Positions 36,408 to 45,296 of a DNA stretch of 64,000 nt are shown here, in pieces (position 1 is the stretch's first letter; every line of letters starts with the position of its first letter). The stretch spans positions 57,639-121,638 of the forward strand of contig CAVQVT010000009.1 in assembly GCA_963717255.1 (NCBI GenBank), written 5' to 3'. The stretch comes from CAIYQJ01 sp963717255. GTDB lineage: Bacteria; Chloroflexota; Limnocylindria; Limnocylindrales; CSP1-4. Position numbers and translations under genes: made by a program. Under the pieces are notes generated by a model. The model saw only the letters and a list, made by a program, of their open reading frames with translations. It ran no database searches and was not told where the DNA came from.

Positions 36408-37481
36408 TCAGCTCACGGTGAGGACCGGCCCCGGCGATTCCGCGCGGACGCTCATCCGCGCCGCGACGATGCGCGCGATGTGGCGCATCGCCTGCGCCGC
36501 GGGCCCGGGCTCGCGCTGGGCCACGGCGGGGATCCCCGCGTCACCACCCTGGCGCACGGTGACGTCGATCGGGACCTGCCCCAGCAGCTCCAGGCCGTGC
36601 TCGCGCGCGAACCGCTCGCCGCCACCGCGCCCGAAGATCTCCGTCGCCTCGCCGCAGTGCGGGCAGACGAAGGCACTCATGTTCTCGACGAGCCCGATGA
36701 CGGGGACGTTCATCCGCTCGAACATCGACAGCGCCTTCCCCACGTCCGAGAGGGCGACGTCCTGCGGCGTCGTGACGAGGACCGAGCCGGAGATGGGCAC
36801 CGACTGCGCGAGCGTGAGCTGCGCGTCGGAGGTCCCCGGCGGCAGGTCCACGACGAGGTAGTCGAGGTCGCCCCACTCGACGTCGCGGAGGAACTGCTGG
36901 ATCGCCCCGCCCACGAGCGGGCCGCGCCACACGATCGGCTGACCCTCGGGCACGAAGAACGCGATCGAGATGACCTTCACGCCGTGCCGGGCGAGCGGCT
37001 CGATCTTCCCGGCGGGCGTCGCTTTCGGCGTCCCCTCTGCCCCGAGCATCTGCGGGATGTTCGGGCCGGTGATGTCGGCGTCCAGGAGCCCCACCGAGGC
37101 GCCGTCGAGCGCGAGCGCGGTCGCCAGGTTGACGCTGACCGTGCTCTTCCCGACGCCGCCCTTGCCCGACGCCACCGCGATGATGTTCTTCACGCCCGGG
37201 ATGAGCTCCGCCGACTGCGTCGGGGTCGAGCGGCGGACCGTGGCCGACCAGTCGACCTGCACGTCCTCCACCCCCAGCGGCGCCAGCGCCCGCCGCACGT
37301 CCGCCTCGATCTCGTCCTTCAGCGGACAGGCCGGGGTCGTCAGGTCGATGGTGAGCGAGACGCGCGACCCGTCGACGACGAGGTCGCGGACCATGTTCCG
37401 GCTCACGAGGTCGCCGCCCAGCTCCGGCTCGCGGACCGTGCGCAGTGCGTCGAGGACGGCGGTCTCCGTGGGATCGGTCAT
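36408..37481 (-). CDS. mrp: Mrp/NBP35 family iron-sulfur carrier ATPase
   Basis: P-loop ATPase that carries Fe-S clusters to target proteins, 357 residues. An N-terminal MIP18/DUF59 domain (VLDALRTVREPELGGDLVSR, TPACPLKDEI) is fused to the ATPase: deviant Walker A SGKGGVGKSTVSVNLA, DADITGPNIPQML, VVDLPPGTSD, and the cluster-binding VCPHCG (CxxC). The ATG is the first start before the DUF59 domain. A TACGAT hexamer on the minus strand at 37575-37570 may be its -10. The gene lies about 55 bases downstream of the small HEAEH gene. Confidence 0.95.
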   Translation of the reverse strand: MTDPTETAVLDALRTVREPELGGDLVSRNMVRDLVVDGSRVSLTIDLTTPACPLKDEIEADVRRALAPLGVEDVQVDWSATVRRSTPTQSAELIPGVKNIIAVASGKGGVGKSTVSVNLATALALDGASVGLLDADITGPNIPQMLGAEGTPKATPAGKIEPLARHGVKVISIAFFVPEGQPIVWRGPLVGGAIQQFLRDVEWGDLDYLVVDLPPGTSDAQLTLAQSVPISGSVLVTTPQDVALSDVGKALSMFERMNVPVIGLVENMSAFVCPHCGEATEIFGRGGGERFAREHGLELLGQVPIDVTVRQGGDAGIPAVAQREPGPAAQAMRHIARIVAARMSVRAESPGPVLTVS

Positions 37482-37536
37482 GCGGCATCTCCGTCGGCGC
37501 GAGGGGGTGCACCGCGGCGCGGGGACAGCGCCGACG

Positions 37537-37992
37537 TCACGCGCGGGGCGACCCGGATGAACGACCCGTATCGTACCCGTTGACCGTCCGCACGGCCCGC
37601 GGACCAGCCTCCGCCGCGAAAGCCGCCGCCTCCAGGGCGTTGGCGCGGTACCGGTCGCCGCCGCGCGCGCGGGCGGCCGCCGACGCCGCGAGGTAGACCG
37701 GCAGGAACAGGGGCCCGAGCACGCTCCACTGGCGGACATGCTCCGCTTCGTGACGGACGAGCGCGTCGTCGAGCGGCCGTCGGGCGACCACCACGTTGCC
37801 GAAGGTCATCGCGGTCGGCGTCCGCGACACCCTGTCCAGCCACCGGCCGAGCCGCGGGTCCTCCGCGAGGTGCACGCGCCCGATCCCCTCGACCTCCACG
37901 GTCCGCGTGACGCGGGCCCCGGCGAGCCGGACGACGAGACGGCCGAGCAGGTCCCCGGGCACCGCCCGCCAGGCGGCACGAAGCTCATCCAT
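37537..37992 (-). CDS. Hypothetical protein with HEAEH motif
   Basis: 151-residue protein. The motif RHEAEHVRQWSVLGPLFLPVY has the shape of an HExxH metal site and precedes a hydrophobic segment, like small M48/DUF4157-type domains reduced to their core. No further metal ligand can be fixed. The ATG at 37992 lies inside the end of the amidohydrolase gene (eight-base overlap), indicating co-transcription. The predicted fold and any protease activity are uncertain. Confidence 0.7.
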   Translation of the reverse strand: MDELRAAWRAVPGDLLGRLVVRLAGARVTRTVEVEGIGRVHLAEDPRLGRWLDRVSRTPTAMTFGNVVVARRPLDDALVRHEAEHVRQWSVLGPLFLPVYLAASAAARARGGDRYRANALEAAAFAAEAGPRAVRTVNGYDTGRSSGSPRA

Positions 37993-39247
37993 CGCGGCGG
38001 TCCACCACGACCTTCCCCGCCTGGACCACGAGCGCGATCCGTGCGGGATCGCGCCATAGGGCAGGCTCCGCCAGCGGGTCGCCGGACACGAGGATCACGT
38101 CCGCCACCTTGCCCGGTTCCAGCGTCCCGATCTCGTCCGCGACATCCAGCAGCGACGCGGCTTCCGTCGTCGCCGCGCGGAACGCGGCGAACGGGTCGAG
38201 CCCCGCCTCGACCATGAGCGACAGCTCGGCCGGCAGATGGGAGCCCGCCCCACCGTCCGTTCCCATCGCGACGCGCACGCCGCGCCGGACGGCCTCCGCG
38301 AGAGTCTCGCGCTGGCGGCCGATGATCCCCCGGACCTTCTCGACGGCCCACGGAGGTGTCACCCCGCTCTCGACGCGGTCTGGCCGGAGCATCTCCTCGA
38401 TGACGAGGAAGGTCGGTACGAGCGCGACATCGCCCGCGAGCATGAGGTCGATCCCCTCGTCGTCGAGCAGGTCGCCGTGCTCGATCGACCGCACGCCGGC
38501 TCGCAGGGCGTTGAGGATCCCGCGCGTCCCCTCGGCGTGGGCCAGGACGCCGTGGATCCCGGCCGCCCGTGCCTCCTCAACGAAGACGCGCAGCTCCTCG
38601 ATCGTGAACTGGGCGGCCTCCGGGCTGTCGGTGACGGAGTAGACGCCGCCCGTCGCCATCACCTTCAGCCAGTCGGCGCCGGCGCGGATGATCGTCCGCG
38701 CCGTCTTCCGGCACTCCTCCACGCCGTCGCAGATGCCGCTCGGAAGGTCCGGCGGGGCGATCCCGAAGAGGTCGGTCCCCGACGGGGTCCAGCCGTCGCC
38801 GTGCCCGCCGGTCTGGGAGAGGAACCCCACGCTCACCTGGGTCCGCGGCCCGGGCATCGCGCCCGACGCGAACGCCTTCTTCACGCCGGCCGTGGCACCA
38901 CCGGCGTCGCGGATCGTCGTGACGCCCGCCTCCAGGTAGGCACGCCCGGTCGTGAGGGCCCGCACGACGTAGTCGGTCGCGCTCATCTGGACCATGTCGT
39001 GCACCGCCTCGTGCGCCGCCGTGAGGTGCACGTGGCAGTCGATGAGCCCCGGGGCGAGCGTCCATCCGCCACCGTCGACACGCACCGCGTCGCCCGGGAC
39101 GTCGACCTCGCGCGCCGGGCCGGCGGCGGCGATCCTCCCGTCGGGGCCCACGAGGAGCGCTGCGTCCCGGACCGTGTCGGGGCTGCGCCCGTCGAGCAGG
39201 CTGACCCCCACCAACACGGTGATGGCTTCCCCGGCTGCGATTCCCAT
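37985..39247 (-). CDS. Metal-dependent amidohydrolase (imidazolonepropionase-like)
   Basis: Amidohydrolase-superfamily TIM-barrel enzyme, 420 residues. Metal ligands: DCHVHLT (HxH), a carbamylated-lysine-region candidate at GADWLKVMATGG, LAHAEGTRG and IEHGDLL (the two further histidines), and the aspartate in GTDGGAG. A flanking beta domain (WTLAPGLIDCH; GKVADVILVSGDPL) matches cytosine-deaminase/prolidase-like members. Substrates of these members range from dipeptides to lactones, so the exact one is open. ATG with GGGAGG eight bases upstream. Probably first gene of a short operon with the HEAEH gene, divergent from the polyamine transporter. Confidence 0.9.
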   Translation of the reverse strand: MGIAAGEAITVLVGVSLLDGRSPDTVRDAALLVGPDGRIAAAGPAREVDVPGDAVRVDGGGWTLAPGLIDCHVHLTAAHEAVHDMVQMSATDYVVRALTTGRAYLEAGVTTIRDAGGATAGVKKAFASGAMPGPRTQVSVGFLSQTGGHGDGWTPSGTDLFGIAPPDLPSGICDGVEECRKTARTIIRAGADWLKVMATGGVYSVTDSPEAAQFTIEELRVFVEEARAAGIHGVLAHAEGTRGILNALRAGVRSIEHGDLLDDEGIDLMLAGDVALVPTFLVIEEMLRPDRVESGVTPPWAVEKVRGIIGRQRETLAEAVRRGVRVAMGTDGGAGSHLPAELSLMVEAGLDPFAAFRAATTEAASLLDVADEIGTLEPGKVADVILVSGDPLAEPALWRDPARIALVVQAGKVVVDRRDG

Positions 39248-39323
39248 CGTTCCGTTCCTCCCGCGGTGCGAACCTCGTCGCCGGACGGCGTGGACCGCTG
39301 CCGATCCCGTCGCGTCGCATCGT

Positions 39324-39354
39324 TTGACATGCGGGCTCCGCCCTGCGCTATCCT
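39324..39354 (+). promoter_or_regulatory. Candidate promoter of the potADBC operon
   Basis: TTGACA (39324-39329), a 19-base spacer and TATCCT (39349-39354). The spacing is at the long end of what sigma70 accepts. It predicts a leader of about 95 bases before the potA GTG. Confidence 0.55.
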
Positions 39355-39456
39355 CCCACCACGCCGACGGGCCGGCGTCGTCCCCTGGTACGTCCCGTCG
39401 TCCGTGGGCCCGCGTGGGGAGACCGGGCGCATCGCGCACAGGGGAGAGCGCAGGCC

Positions 39457-40614
39457 GTGGCGAACGTGGCAGTGCGGCTCGTCGACGTCGTGAAGAAGTT
39501 CGGCGAGACGGTCGCCGTCGACCATATCGATCTCGAGGTCCGGGACGGCGAGTTCTTCTCGCTCCTCGGGCCGTCCGGGTGCGGCAAGACCACCACGCTG
39601 CGCATGATCGGCGGCTTCGAGGAGCCCACGTCCGGCCTCATCGAGCTCCAGGGCCAGGACGTCACCTGGCTTCCGCCGTACAAGCGGAACGTCAACACCG
39701 TCTTCCAGAACTACGCCCTGTTCCCGCATCTCACGATCTACGAGAACGTGGCCTTCGGGCTGCGGCGCAAGGGCGTCAAGGACGCGGACATCAAGGGCCG
39801 CGTCTCCGAGATGCTCGCCCTCGTCGAGCTCCCGGGGTTCGAGGGCCGGAAGCCCACGCAGATCTCCGGCGGGCAGGCGCAGCGCATCGCGCTCGCGCGC
39901 GCACTCATCAACCGGCCGGCCGTCCTCCTCCTCGACGAGCCGCTGGGCGCCCTCGACCTGAAGCTCCGGAAGCAGATGCAGGTCGAGCTGAAACGGATCC
40001 AGCAGGAGGTCGGGATCACGTTCGTCTACGTGACCCATGACCAGGAGGAGGCGATGACGATGTCCGATCGCATCGCCGTGATGAACAAGGGCCACTACGA
40101 GCAGCTGGCCGAGCCCGAGGTCCTCTACGAGCGACCGAACACGCGCTTCGTCGCGGGGTTCCTGGGGATCAGCAACCTCATCCCCGGCTCCGTGGAGGCA
40201 GCCGACGGCTCCGACTGGGCGAGCGTGAAGCTGGACAACGGCTTCGCCGTCCGCGCGCCGCGGGCGCTCGCGGAAGGCAAGAGGCGGATCCTCCTGGGCG
40301 TCCGTCCGGAGAAGTTCCGCATGTACGAGACCCACGAGACGATCCCCGATGCGTACAACCGGATCCCCGGCGTCGTCCGCGCGGCCAGCTACATGGGCGT
40401 GAGCACGCAGTACCAGGTGGATCTCCCCGGCGACCGACGGCTGACCGTCTTCGAGCAGAACGTCGAGCGCGCCACGAAGGCCGAGCTGTGGGAACCCGGC
40501 GAGCAGGTCGTAGTGGGGTGGCAGCCCCAGCATTCGTTCGTCGTCCTCGAGGAAGGCGCGGAGCCGCCTGTCGAGGACGTGCCGGAGGAGGCAGTGGCGT
40601 ACATCGAGGAGTGA
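39457..40614 (+). CDS. potA: Spermidine/putrescine ABC transporter ATP-binding protein
   Basis: ATPase of a polyamine-type importer, 385 residues. Walker A GPSGCGKTT, Q-loop NYALFPHLT, signature ISGGQAQRIALARAL, Walker B LLLDEPLGALD and switch YVTHDQEEAM are followed by a TOBE regulatory domain (ILLGVRPEKFRMYE; DRRLTVFEQN). The GTG start follows GGGGAGAG by about eleven bases. First of four genes potA-potD-potB-potC, spaced by 47, 38 and 3 bases. Confidence 0.95.
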   Translation: MANVAVRLVDVVKKFGETVAVDHIDLEVRDGEFFSLLGPSGCGKTTTLRMIGGFEEPTSGLIELQGQDVTWLPPYKRNVNTVFQNYALFPHLTIYENVAFGLRRKGVKDADIKGRVSEMLALVELPGFEGRKPTQISGGQAQRIALARALINRPAVLLLDEPLGALDLKLRKQMQVELKRIQQEVGITFVYVTHDQEEAMTMSDRIAVMNKGHYEQLAEPEVLYERPNTRFVAGFLGISNLIPGSVEAADGSDWASVKLDNGFAVRAPRALAEGKRRILLGVRPEKFRMYETHETIPDAYNRIPGVVRAASYMGVSTQYQVDLPGDRRLTVFEQNVERATKAELWEPGEQVVVGWQPQHSFVVLEEGAEPPVEDVPEEAVAYIEE

Positions 40615-40661
40615 CGGTCGGCGCGCGTCGCCGCGCGCATCGAGAGGAGCAGGCGATCACC

Positions 40662-41900
40662 ATGGCGAACCCCGAGACGACCCCGACCGGCGCGATCCTC
40701 ACGCGCCGTCGCTTCCTGGCCGCCGGCGCCGTCGCCGGCTTCGGCGCGTTCCTCGCCGCCTGCGGGACGAGCGGGAGCGCCACCCAGGCGCCCTCGGCGG
40801 GCGCCACCGCGGCGCCCGCGACCCAGGCGCCGGGGGCGAGCGCGGCCCCGTCCGCGGAGGCCGGCGCCACGCCGTCCGCCGAGCTGAACTGGGCGAACTG
40901 GACCTACTACATCGACGTCGACGAGGAGACCAAGAAGTTCCCCACGCTCGACGCCTTCACGGCCGAGTACGGGACGAAGGTCAGCTACTCCGAGGTGGTG
41001 GACGACAACAACTCGTTCTTCGGGACGATCAAGCCGGCGCTCGAGGCCGGCCAGGACACCGGCTGGGACATCGTCACGCTCACCGACTGGATGGCGGCGC
41101 GGCTCATCCGCCTCGGATGGACCGAGGAGCTGAACCTGGCGAACATGCCGGATTTCGTCGCGAACCTCCAGCCCAACTACAAGGGCCTCGCGTGGGACCC
41201 GGAGATGAAGCACCACGCCCCGTGGCAGTCGGGGATGACGGGACTCGGGTACGACCCGGATGTCACCGGTGAGCTCAACACCCTCGACGCCTTCTTCACG
41301 CCCGACCCGAAGTGGAACGGGAAGGTGGACTACCTCTCCGAGATGCGCGACGCGATGGGCCTCACGCTGCTCAAGCTGGGGTTGGACCCCACGACCCCGA
41401 CGCGCGAGGGCGCCGACGCGGCCGCCGCCGAGATGCAGAAGGCGGTGGACACCGGGATCGTCCGCGCGTTCAAGGGCAACGCCTACGCGGAGGACCTCAA
41501 GAGCGGCGACGCGGTCCTCGCGATGGCGTGGTCGGGCGACATGGTGCAGGCGCTCATCGACAAGCCGTCACTGCGGTTCACCATCGCCGACCAGGGCGGG
41601 ATGATCTGGACCGACAACATGATGATCCCGATGGGCGCCCTGCATAAGGGCACCGCCGAGCTCCTCATGAACTACTACTACCGGCCCGCGGTGGCCGCGC
41701 TCGTCACCGCCTACGTGAACTACCTCACGCCGGTGAAGGGCGCCGATGCGATCCTCCTGAAGGACGACCCGGACATCGCGAACAACCCGCTGATCTTCCC
41801 GCCGGCCGACGTCCGGGCCAGGCTCTACGCCTTCGGCGCCCTCTCCGAGGAGGACGAGTCGTACTTCAACGAGGCGTTCGCGAAGGTGAGCGGCGTCTGA
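40662..41900 (+). CDS. potD: Polyamine ABC transporter substrate-binding lipoprotein (Tat signal)
   Basis: Solute-binding protein of 412 residues. The signal peptide carries a twin-arginine motif (TRRRFLAAG, Arg15-Arg17) and a lipobox ending at Cys34 (LAAC), so a folded lipoprotein may be exported by Tat. A Ser/Ala/Pro linker follows, then the PotD-like fold: LNWANWTYYI, GWDIVTLTDWMAARL, GMTGLGYDPD, GDAVLAMAWSGDM and MIPMGALHKGTAELLMNYYY. The ligand could be putrescine, spermidine or a related amine; the acidic ligand residues cannot be assigned with certainty. Start ATG follows GAGAGGAGC. Confidence 0.93.
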   Translation: MANPETTPTGAILTRRRFLAAGAVAGFGAFLAACGTSGSATQAPSAGATAAPATQAPGASAAPSAEAGATPSAELNWANWTYYIDVDEETKKFPTLDAFTAEYGTKVSYSEVVDDNNSFFGTIKPALEAGQDTGWDIVTLTDWMAARLIRLGWTEELNLANMPDFVANLQPNYKGLAWDPEMKHHAPWQSGMTGLGYDPDVTGELNTLDAFFTPDPKWNGKVDYLSEMRDAMGLTLLKLGLDPTTPTREGADAAAAEMQKAVDTGIVRAFKGNAYAEDLKSGDAVLAMAWSGDMVQALIDKPSLRFTIADQGGMIWTDNMMIPMGALHKGTAELLMNYYYRPAVAALVTAYVNYLTPVKGADAILLKDDPDIANNPLIFPPADVRARLYAFGALSEEDESYFNEAFAKVSGV

Positions 41901-41938
41901 GCCGCCACGCGACGCGCTGAGGCGACCGGGAGAGGCGG

Positions 41939-42952
41939 ATGGGCGGCTTCATCAAGCGGCACCGCTGGATCGTGCCGTACGCCCTCCTCGCTCCCGGCGT
42001 CCTCTGGCTGCTGCTGTTCTACGTCTACCCGGGCATCCAGATGTTCATCGCGTCTTTCTGGAGCGGGACGCTGGAGACCGGGTTCACCTTCTCGCTGTCG
42101 AACTGGACGAACTACCAGGAAGCCCTCAGCGGCGCCTCGGCGCAGATCGCCCGGTCGATCCTCTACGCGGGTGCGGCGACGATCCTCACGTTCCTCATCG
42201 CCTACCCGCTCGCCTACACGATCGCGTTCAAGGGCGGCCACTACAAGGCGCTGCTGCTGTTCCTCGTCGTCGCGCCGTTCTTCACGAGCTTCCTGCTCCG
42301 GACGATCAGCTGGAAGATCCTCCTCGGCGACACCGGGCCGTTCCTCGGCCCGTTCAAGGACCTCGGTCTCATCCCCGGCGAGTTCCGGCTCCTCGCCGAG
42401 CCGATCGCGGTCGTCTCGGGCATCACGTACAACTTCCTGCCCTTCATGACCCTGCCGATCTACGTCTCGCTCGAGAAGATCGACCACCGGCTCGTCGAGG
42501 CCGCCAAGGACCTCTACGCGGGACCGTGGCGCCCCGGCGGGGCCATCGCGGGGCTCATCATCGGCGGCATCCTCGGCGGGGTCCTGGGCTTCATCTTCGA
42601 GTACCCCGTCCCCGTCTGGGCCGCCGCCTGGGCGATCGGCGGCGCCGTCATCGGCTGGTTCTTCATCTCCGAGTCGTTCACGCGGGTGACGTTCCCGCTC
42701 TCCCTCCCCGGCGTCTTCGCGGGGTCGCTGCTGACGCTCATCCCGGCGCTCGGCGACTACGTCAACGCCGAGTTCCTGGGAAACCCGAGCACGACCATGG
42801 TGGGCAACGTCATCCAGAACAAGTTCCTCGTCCAGAACGACTACCCGATCGCGTCGGCTCTCAGCTTCATCCTCATGGCCGGCATCATCGTGGCCGTGGC
42901 GATCTACGCGCGGGCGCTGGGGACCGAGAACCTCACGACGGGGCGGGGCTGA
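41939..42952 (+). CDS. potB: Polyamine ABC transporter permease PotB with inserted helices in the EAA loop
   Basis: Permease of 337 residues, homologous to PotB (about 275). N-terminal helix IVPYALLAPGVLWLLLFYVY and the core helices are typical. The EAA loop that couples to the ATPase starts normally (VEAAKDLYAGPW, Glu187-Trp197). It is then interrupted by about 49 extra residues, largely hydrophobic and Gly-rich (AIAGLIIGGILGGVLGFIF and WAAAWAIGGAVIGWFFI), before resuming as FTRVTFPLSLPGVFAGS at residue 247. The insertion looks like a helical hairpin. PotC downstream has an uninterrupted loop. See the finding. Confidence 0.93.
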   Translation: MGGFIKRHRWIVPYALLAPGVLWLLLFYVYPGIQMFIASFWSGTLETGFTFSLSNWTNYQEALSGASAQIARSILYAGAATILTFLIAYPLAYTIAFKGGHYKALLLFLVVAPFFTSFLLRTISWKILLGDTGPFLGPFKDLGLIPGEFRLLAEPIAVVSGITYNFLPFMTLPIYVSLEKIDHRLVEAAKDLYAGPWRPGGAIAGLIIGGILGGVLGFIFEYPVPVWAAAWAIGGAVIGWFFISESFTRVTFPLSLPGVFAGSLLTLIPALGDYVNAEFLGNPSTTMVGNVIQNKFLVQNDYPIASALSFILMAGIIVAVAIYARALGTENLTTGRG

Positions 42953-42955
42953 GCG

Positions 42956-43813
42956 ATGGCGAACGCAGCGGCCGCCCCCTCGAGGCCCGGAGCCCTCGCC
43001 CGCGCCCAGCGCCGCCTCGACGGGTCGGCGCTCTACGTCTTCACGGGGCTGGCGGTCGTCTACCTGCTGCTGCCCGTCTTCGTCATCGTCCTGTTCAGCT
43101 TCAACGACCCGGCCGGGAGGTCCAACTTCGTCTGGCAGGGGTTCACGCTGCAGTACTGGATGGACCCGCTCGGCGTCCCGGGCCTGCCGAACGCGGTCTT
43201 CCTGAGCCTCCTGATCGCATTCGTGTCCACGATCGTCGCGACGATCCTGGGGACGCTCATCGGGCTCGCGCTCGTCCGCTACGAGTTCAGCCTGCGCGGC
43301 GCGACGAACGCCCTGATCTTCATCCCGATGGCGACCCCGGAGATCGTGCTGGGCGCCAGCCTCCTCACGATGTTCGTGTCGATCGGGGGGCCGCCGTTCT
43401 TCCCGCTGAGCCCGGTCACGGTCCTGATCGCGCACATCATGTTCAACATCAGCTACGTGGTCGTGACCGTGCGGGCCCGGCTGACCGGCTTCCCCCGCCA
43501 CCTCGAGGAGGCGGCGATGGACCTCGGGGCGACCGAGTGGACGACCTTCTGGAAGGTGACCTTCCCGCTCATCCTCCCCGGCATCGTCGCCGCCGCGCTC
43601 CTCGCGTTCAGCCTCTCGATCGACGACTTCGTCATCACGAACTTCACCGCCGGCAAGACGCAGACGTTCCCGATGTTCATCTACGCGAAGTACCGGATCG
43701 GCATCCCGGTGGAGGTGAACGTCATCGGGACCATCATCTTCCTCGTCGCGGTCGGCACGGTCGGGGTGACGACGCTCGCGCGGATCCGGGCGGACGCCCG
43801 CGCTCGACGCTGA
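42956..43813 (+). CDS. potC: Polyamine ABC transporter permease PotC
   Basis: Second permease, 285 residues, six helices. Typical segments: VYLLLPVFVIVLFSFNDP, then the intact EAA motif EEAAMDLGATEWTTFWKVTF followed by PLILPGIV, and the conserved FSLSIDDFVITNF. Starts three bases after potB and ends the importer operon; it pairs with PotB to form the heterodimeric channel. Confidence 0.95.
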   Translation: MANAAAAPSRPGALARAQRRLDGSALYVFTGLAVVYLLLPVFVIVLFSFNDPAGRSNFVWQGFTLQYWMDPLGVPGLPNAVFLSLLIAFVSTIVATILGTLIGLALVRYEFSLRGATNALIFIPMATPEIVLGASLLTMFVSIGGPPFFPLSPVTVLIAHIMFNISYVVVTVRARLTGFPRHLEEAAMDLGATEWTTFWKVTFPLILPGIVAAALLAFSLSIDDFVITNFTAGKTQTFPMFIYAKYRIGIPVEVNVIGTIIFLVAVGTVGVTTLARIRADARARR

Positions 43814-43894
43814 TTCCCTCGCACGCGGGGGCCGCCCGCGCGCGACCGGCCCGTGACGCGCGTCCCGCGGCCCTCCGGCGCCGGGCCGCGGCCG

Positions 43895-43900
43895 TAGAAT
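43895..43900 (+). promoter_or_regulatory. -10-like hexamer before the aminotransferase
   Basis: TAGAAT, 40 bases before the ATG at 43941. No convincing -35 is seen. It would allow separate expression from the transporter. Confidence 0.35.
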
Positions 43901-43940
43901 CGTGGCACACGGCCCCCGCGCCACCACGAGGTCCCCCGCC

Positions 43941-45296
43941 ATGGTCGACACCGCCCAGCCCGCCGGCGCGACCGGCACCCCGCTCCCGCCCCCCGAGGTC
44001 GTGCCCCCGGTCTGGGGCAGGGTCACGGACATCGTCGTCGAGCGCGGCGAGGGCTCGTGGCTCATCACGACGTCCGGTGAGCGCTACCTCGACTACAGCT
44101 CCGGGATCGGTGTCACGAACACGGGCCACGCCCACCCACGGGTCGCGGCCGCGGTCGCTGCCCAGGCGGCGAAGCTCCTCCACGGCCAGCAGAACATCGT
44201 CTACCACGAGCCCGGGCTCCGGCTCTACCACCGCCTGCAGACGCTCCTGCCCGGCGGCCCGTGGGGCGCATTCCTGTCGAACTCGGGTGCGGAGGCGGTC
44301 GAGGCCGCGGTGAAGCTCGCGCGGATCGCGACGAAGCGCCCGGTCATCGTCGCCTTCCGCGGCGGCTTCCACGGTCGGACCGCGCAGACGATGGCGCTGA
44401 CCTCCGCGAAGAACGTGTACCGCGGCGACTTCGAGCCGCTGCCGGGGTCCGTCTACTTCGCGGACTACCCGTACTGCTTCCGGGCGCCGGTCGCCCCGCA
44501 CGACCCGTCCGCGTGCGCGGCCGGCTGCGGCGCATGCGACGGCTGCTCCTGCGACTGGGAGAGCCGCCTGGAGGAGCTCTTCCACACGCTCGTCTACCCG
44601 GAGCACGTCGCCGCGTTCATCGTCGAGCCGGTCCTCGGCGAGGGCGGGTATGTCGTCCCGCCGGTCGGCTTCCTGCCGCGCCTCCGCGAGATCGCCGACC
44701 GGCACGGGATCCTCCTCGTCGTGGACGAGGTCCAGACCGGCTTCGGGCGGACCGGGCGGTTCTTCGCGGTGGAGCACTCGGGCGTCGAGCCGGACATCCT
44801 CACGTTCGCCAAGGGCGTCGCGTCCGGCCTCCCGCTCTCCGGGATCATCGCGAAGCAGGAGATCCTCCGGAAGTGGCGCACCTCCGCGCACGGCGGGACG
44901 TACGGTGGCAACGTCGTCGCGTGCGCGGCGGCGAACGCCACGATCGACGTGATCGAGGACGAGGGGCTCGTCCGCAACGCGCAGGAGCGCGGCGCCCAGC
45001 TGCTCGCGGGCCTGCGCACCCTGAAGGCCCGCCACCGCACCATCGGCGACGCGCGCGGCCTGGGCCTCATGGTCGCGCTGGAGTTCGTCAAGCCGGACGA
45101 GGGGGACGGCCGCGTCCCCAACCCGGAGGTGACGAAGCGCGTGGTGACCGAGGCCCTGAAGCGCCGGCTCATCGTCCTGACCGCCGGGTCGAGCGTGCAA
45201 GTGATGCGGATCATCCCGCCGCTCGTCACGACGCCCGACGAGGTGGACCTCGCGCTGCGGATCCTCGCCGAGTCGCTCGAGGCCGCCGGGGCCTGA
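43941..45296 (+). CDS. Class III aminotransferase (4-aminobutyrate/putrescine type)
   Basis: PLP aminotransferase of 451 residues. Key features: LSNSGAEAVEAAVKLAR, FRGGFHGRT, cofactor Asp in VVDEVQTGFGRTG, Schiff-base Lys in LTFAKGVASGLPLSG, and THGG-like GTYGGNVVACAAA. A Cys-rich insertion (CAAGCGACDGCSC, near residue 195) is unusual among GabT-like enzymes and could be a metal site. Following a polyamine importer, it most likely transaminates putrescine or GABA to the aldehyde; omega-amino-acid substrates remain possible. The gene is 127 bases after potC. Confidence 0.9.
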   Translation: MVDTAQPAGATGTPLPPPEVVPPVWGRVTDIVVERGEGSWLITTSGERYLDYSSGIGVTNTGHAHPRVAAAVAAQAAKLLHGQQNIVYHEPGLRLYHRLQTLLPGGPWGAFLSNSGAEAVEAAVKLARIATKRPVIVAFRGGFHGRTAQTMALTSAKNVYRGDFEPLPGSVYFADYPYCFRAPVAPHDPSACAAGCGACDGCSCDWESRLEELFHTLVYPEHVAAFIVEPVLGEGGYVVPPVGFLPRLREIADRHGILLVVDEVQTGFGRTGRFFAVEHSGVEPDILTFAKGVASGLPLSGIIAKQEILRKWRTSAHGGTYGGNVVACAAANATIDVIEDEGLVRNAQERGAQLLAGLRTLKARHRTIGDARGLGLMVALEFVKPDEGDGRVPNPEVTKRVVTEALKRRLIVLTAGSSVQVMRIIPPLVTTPDEVDLALRILAESLEAAGA

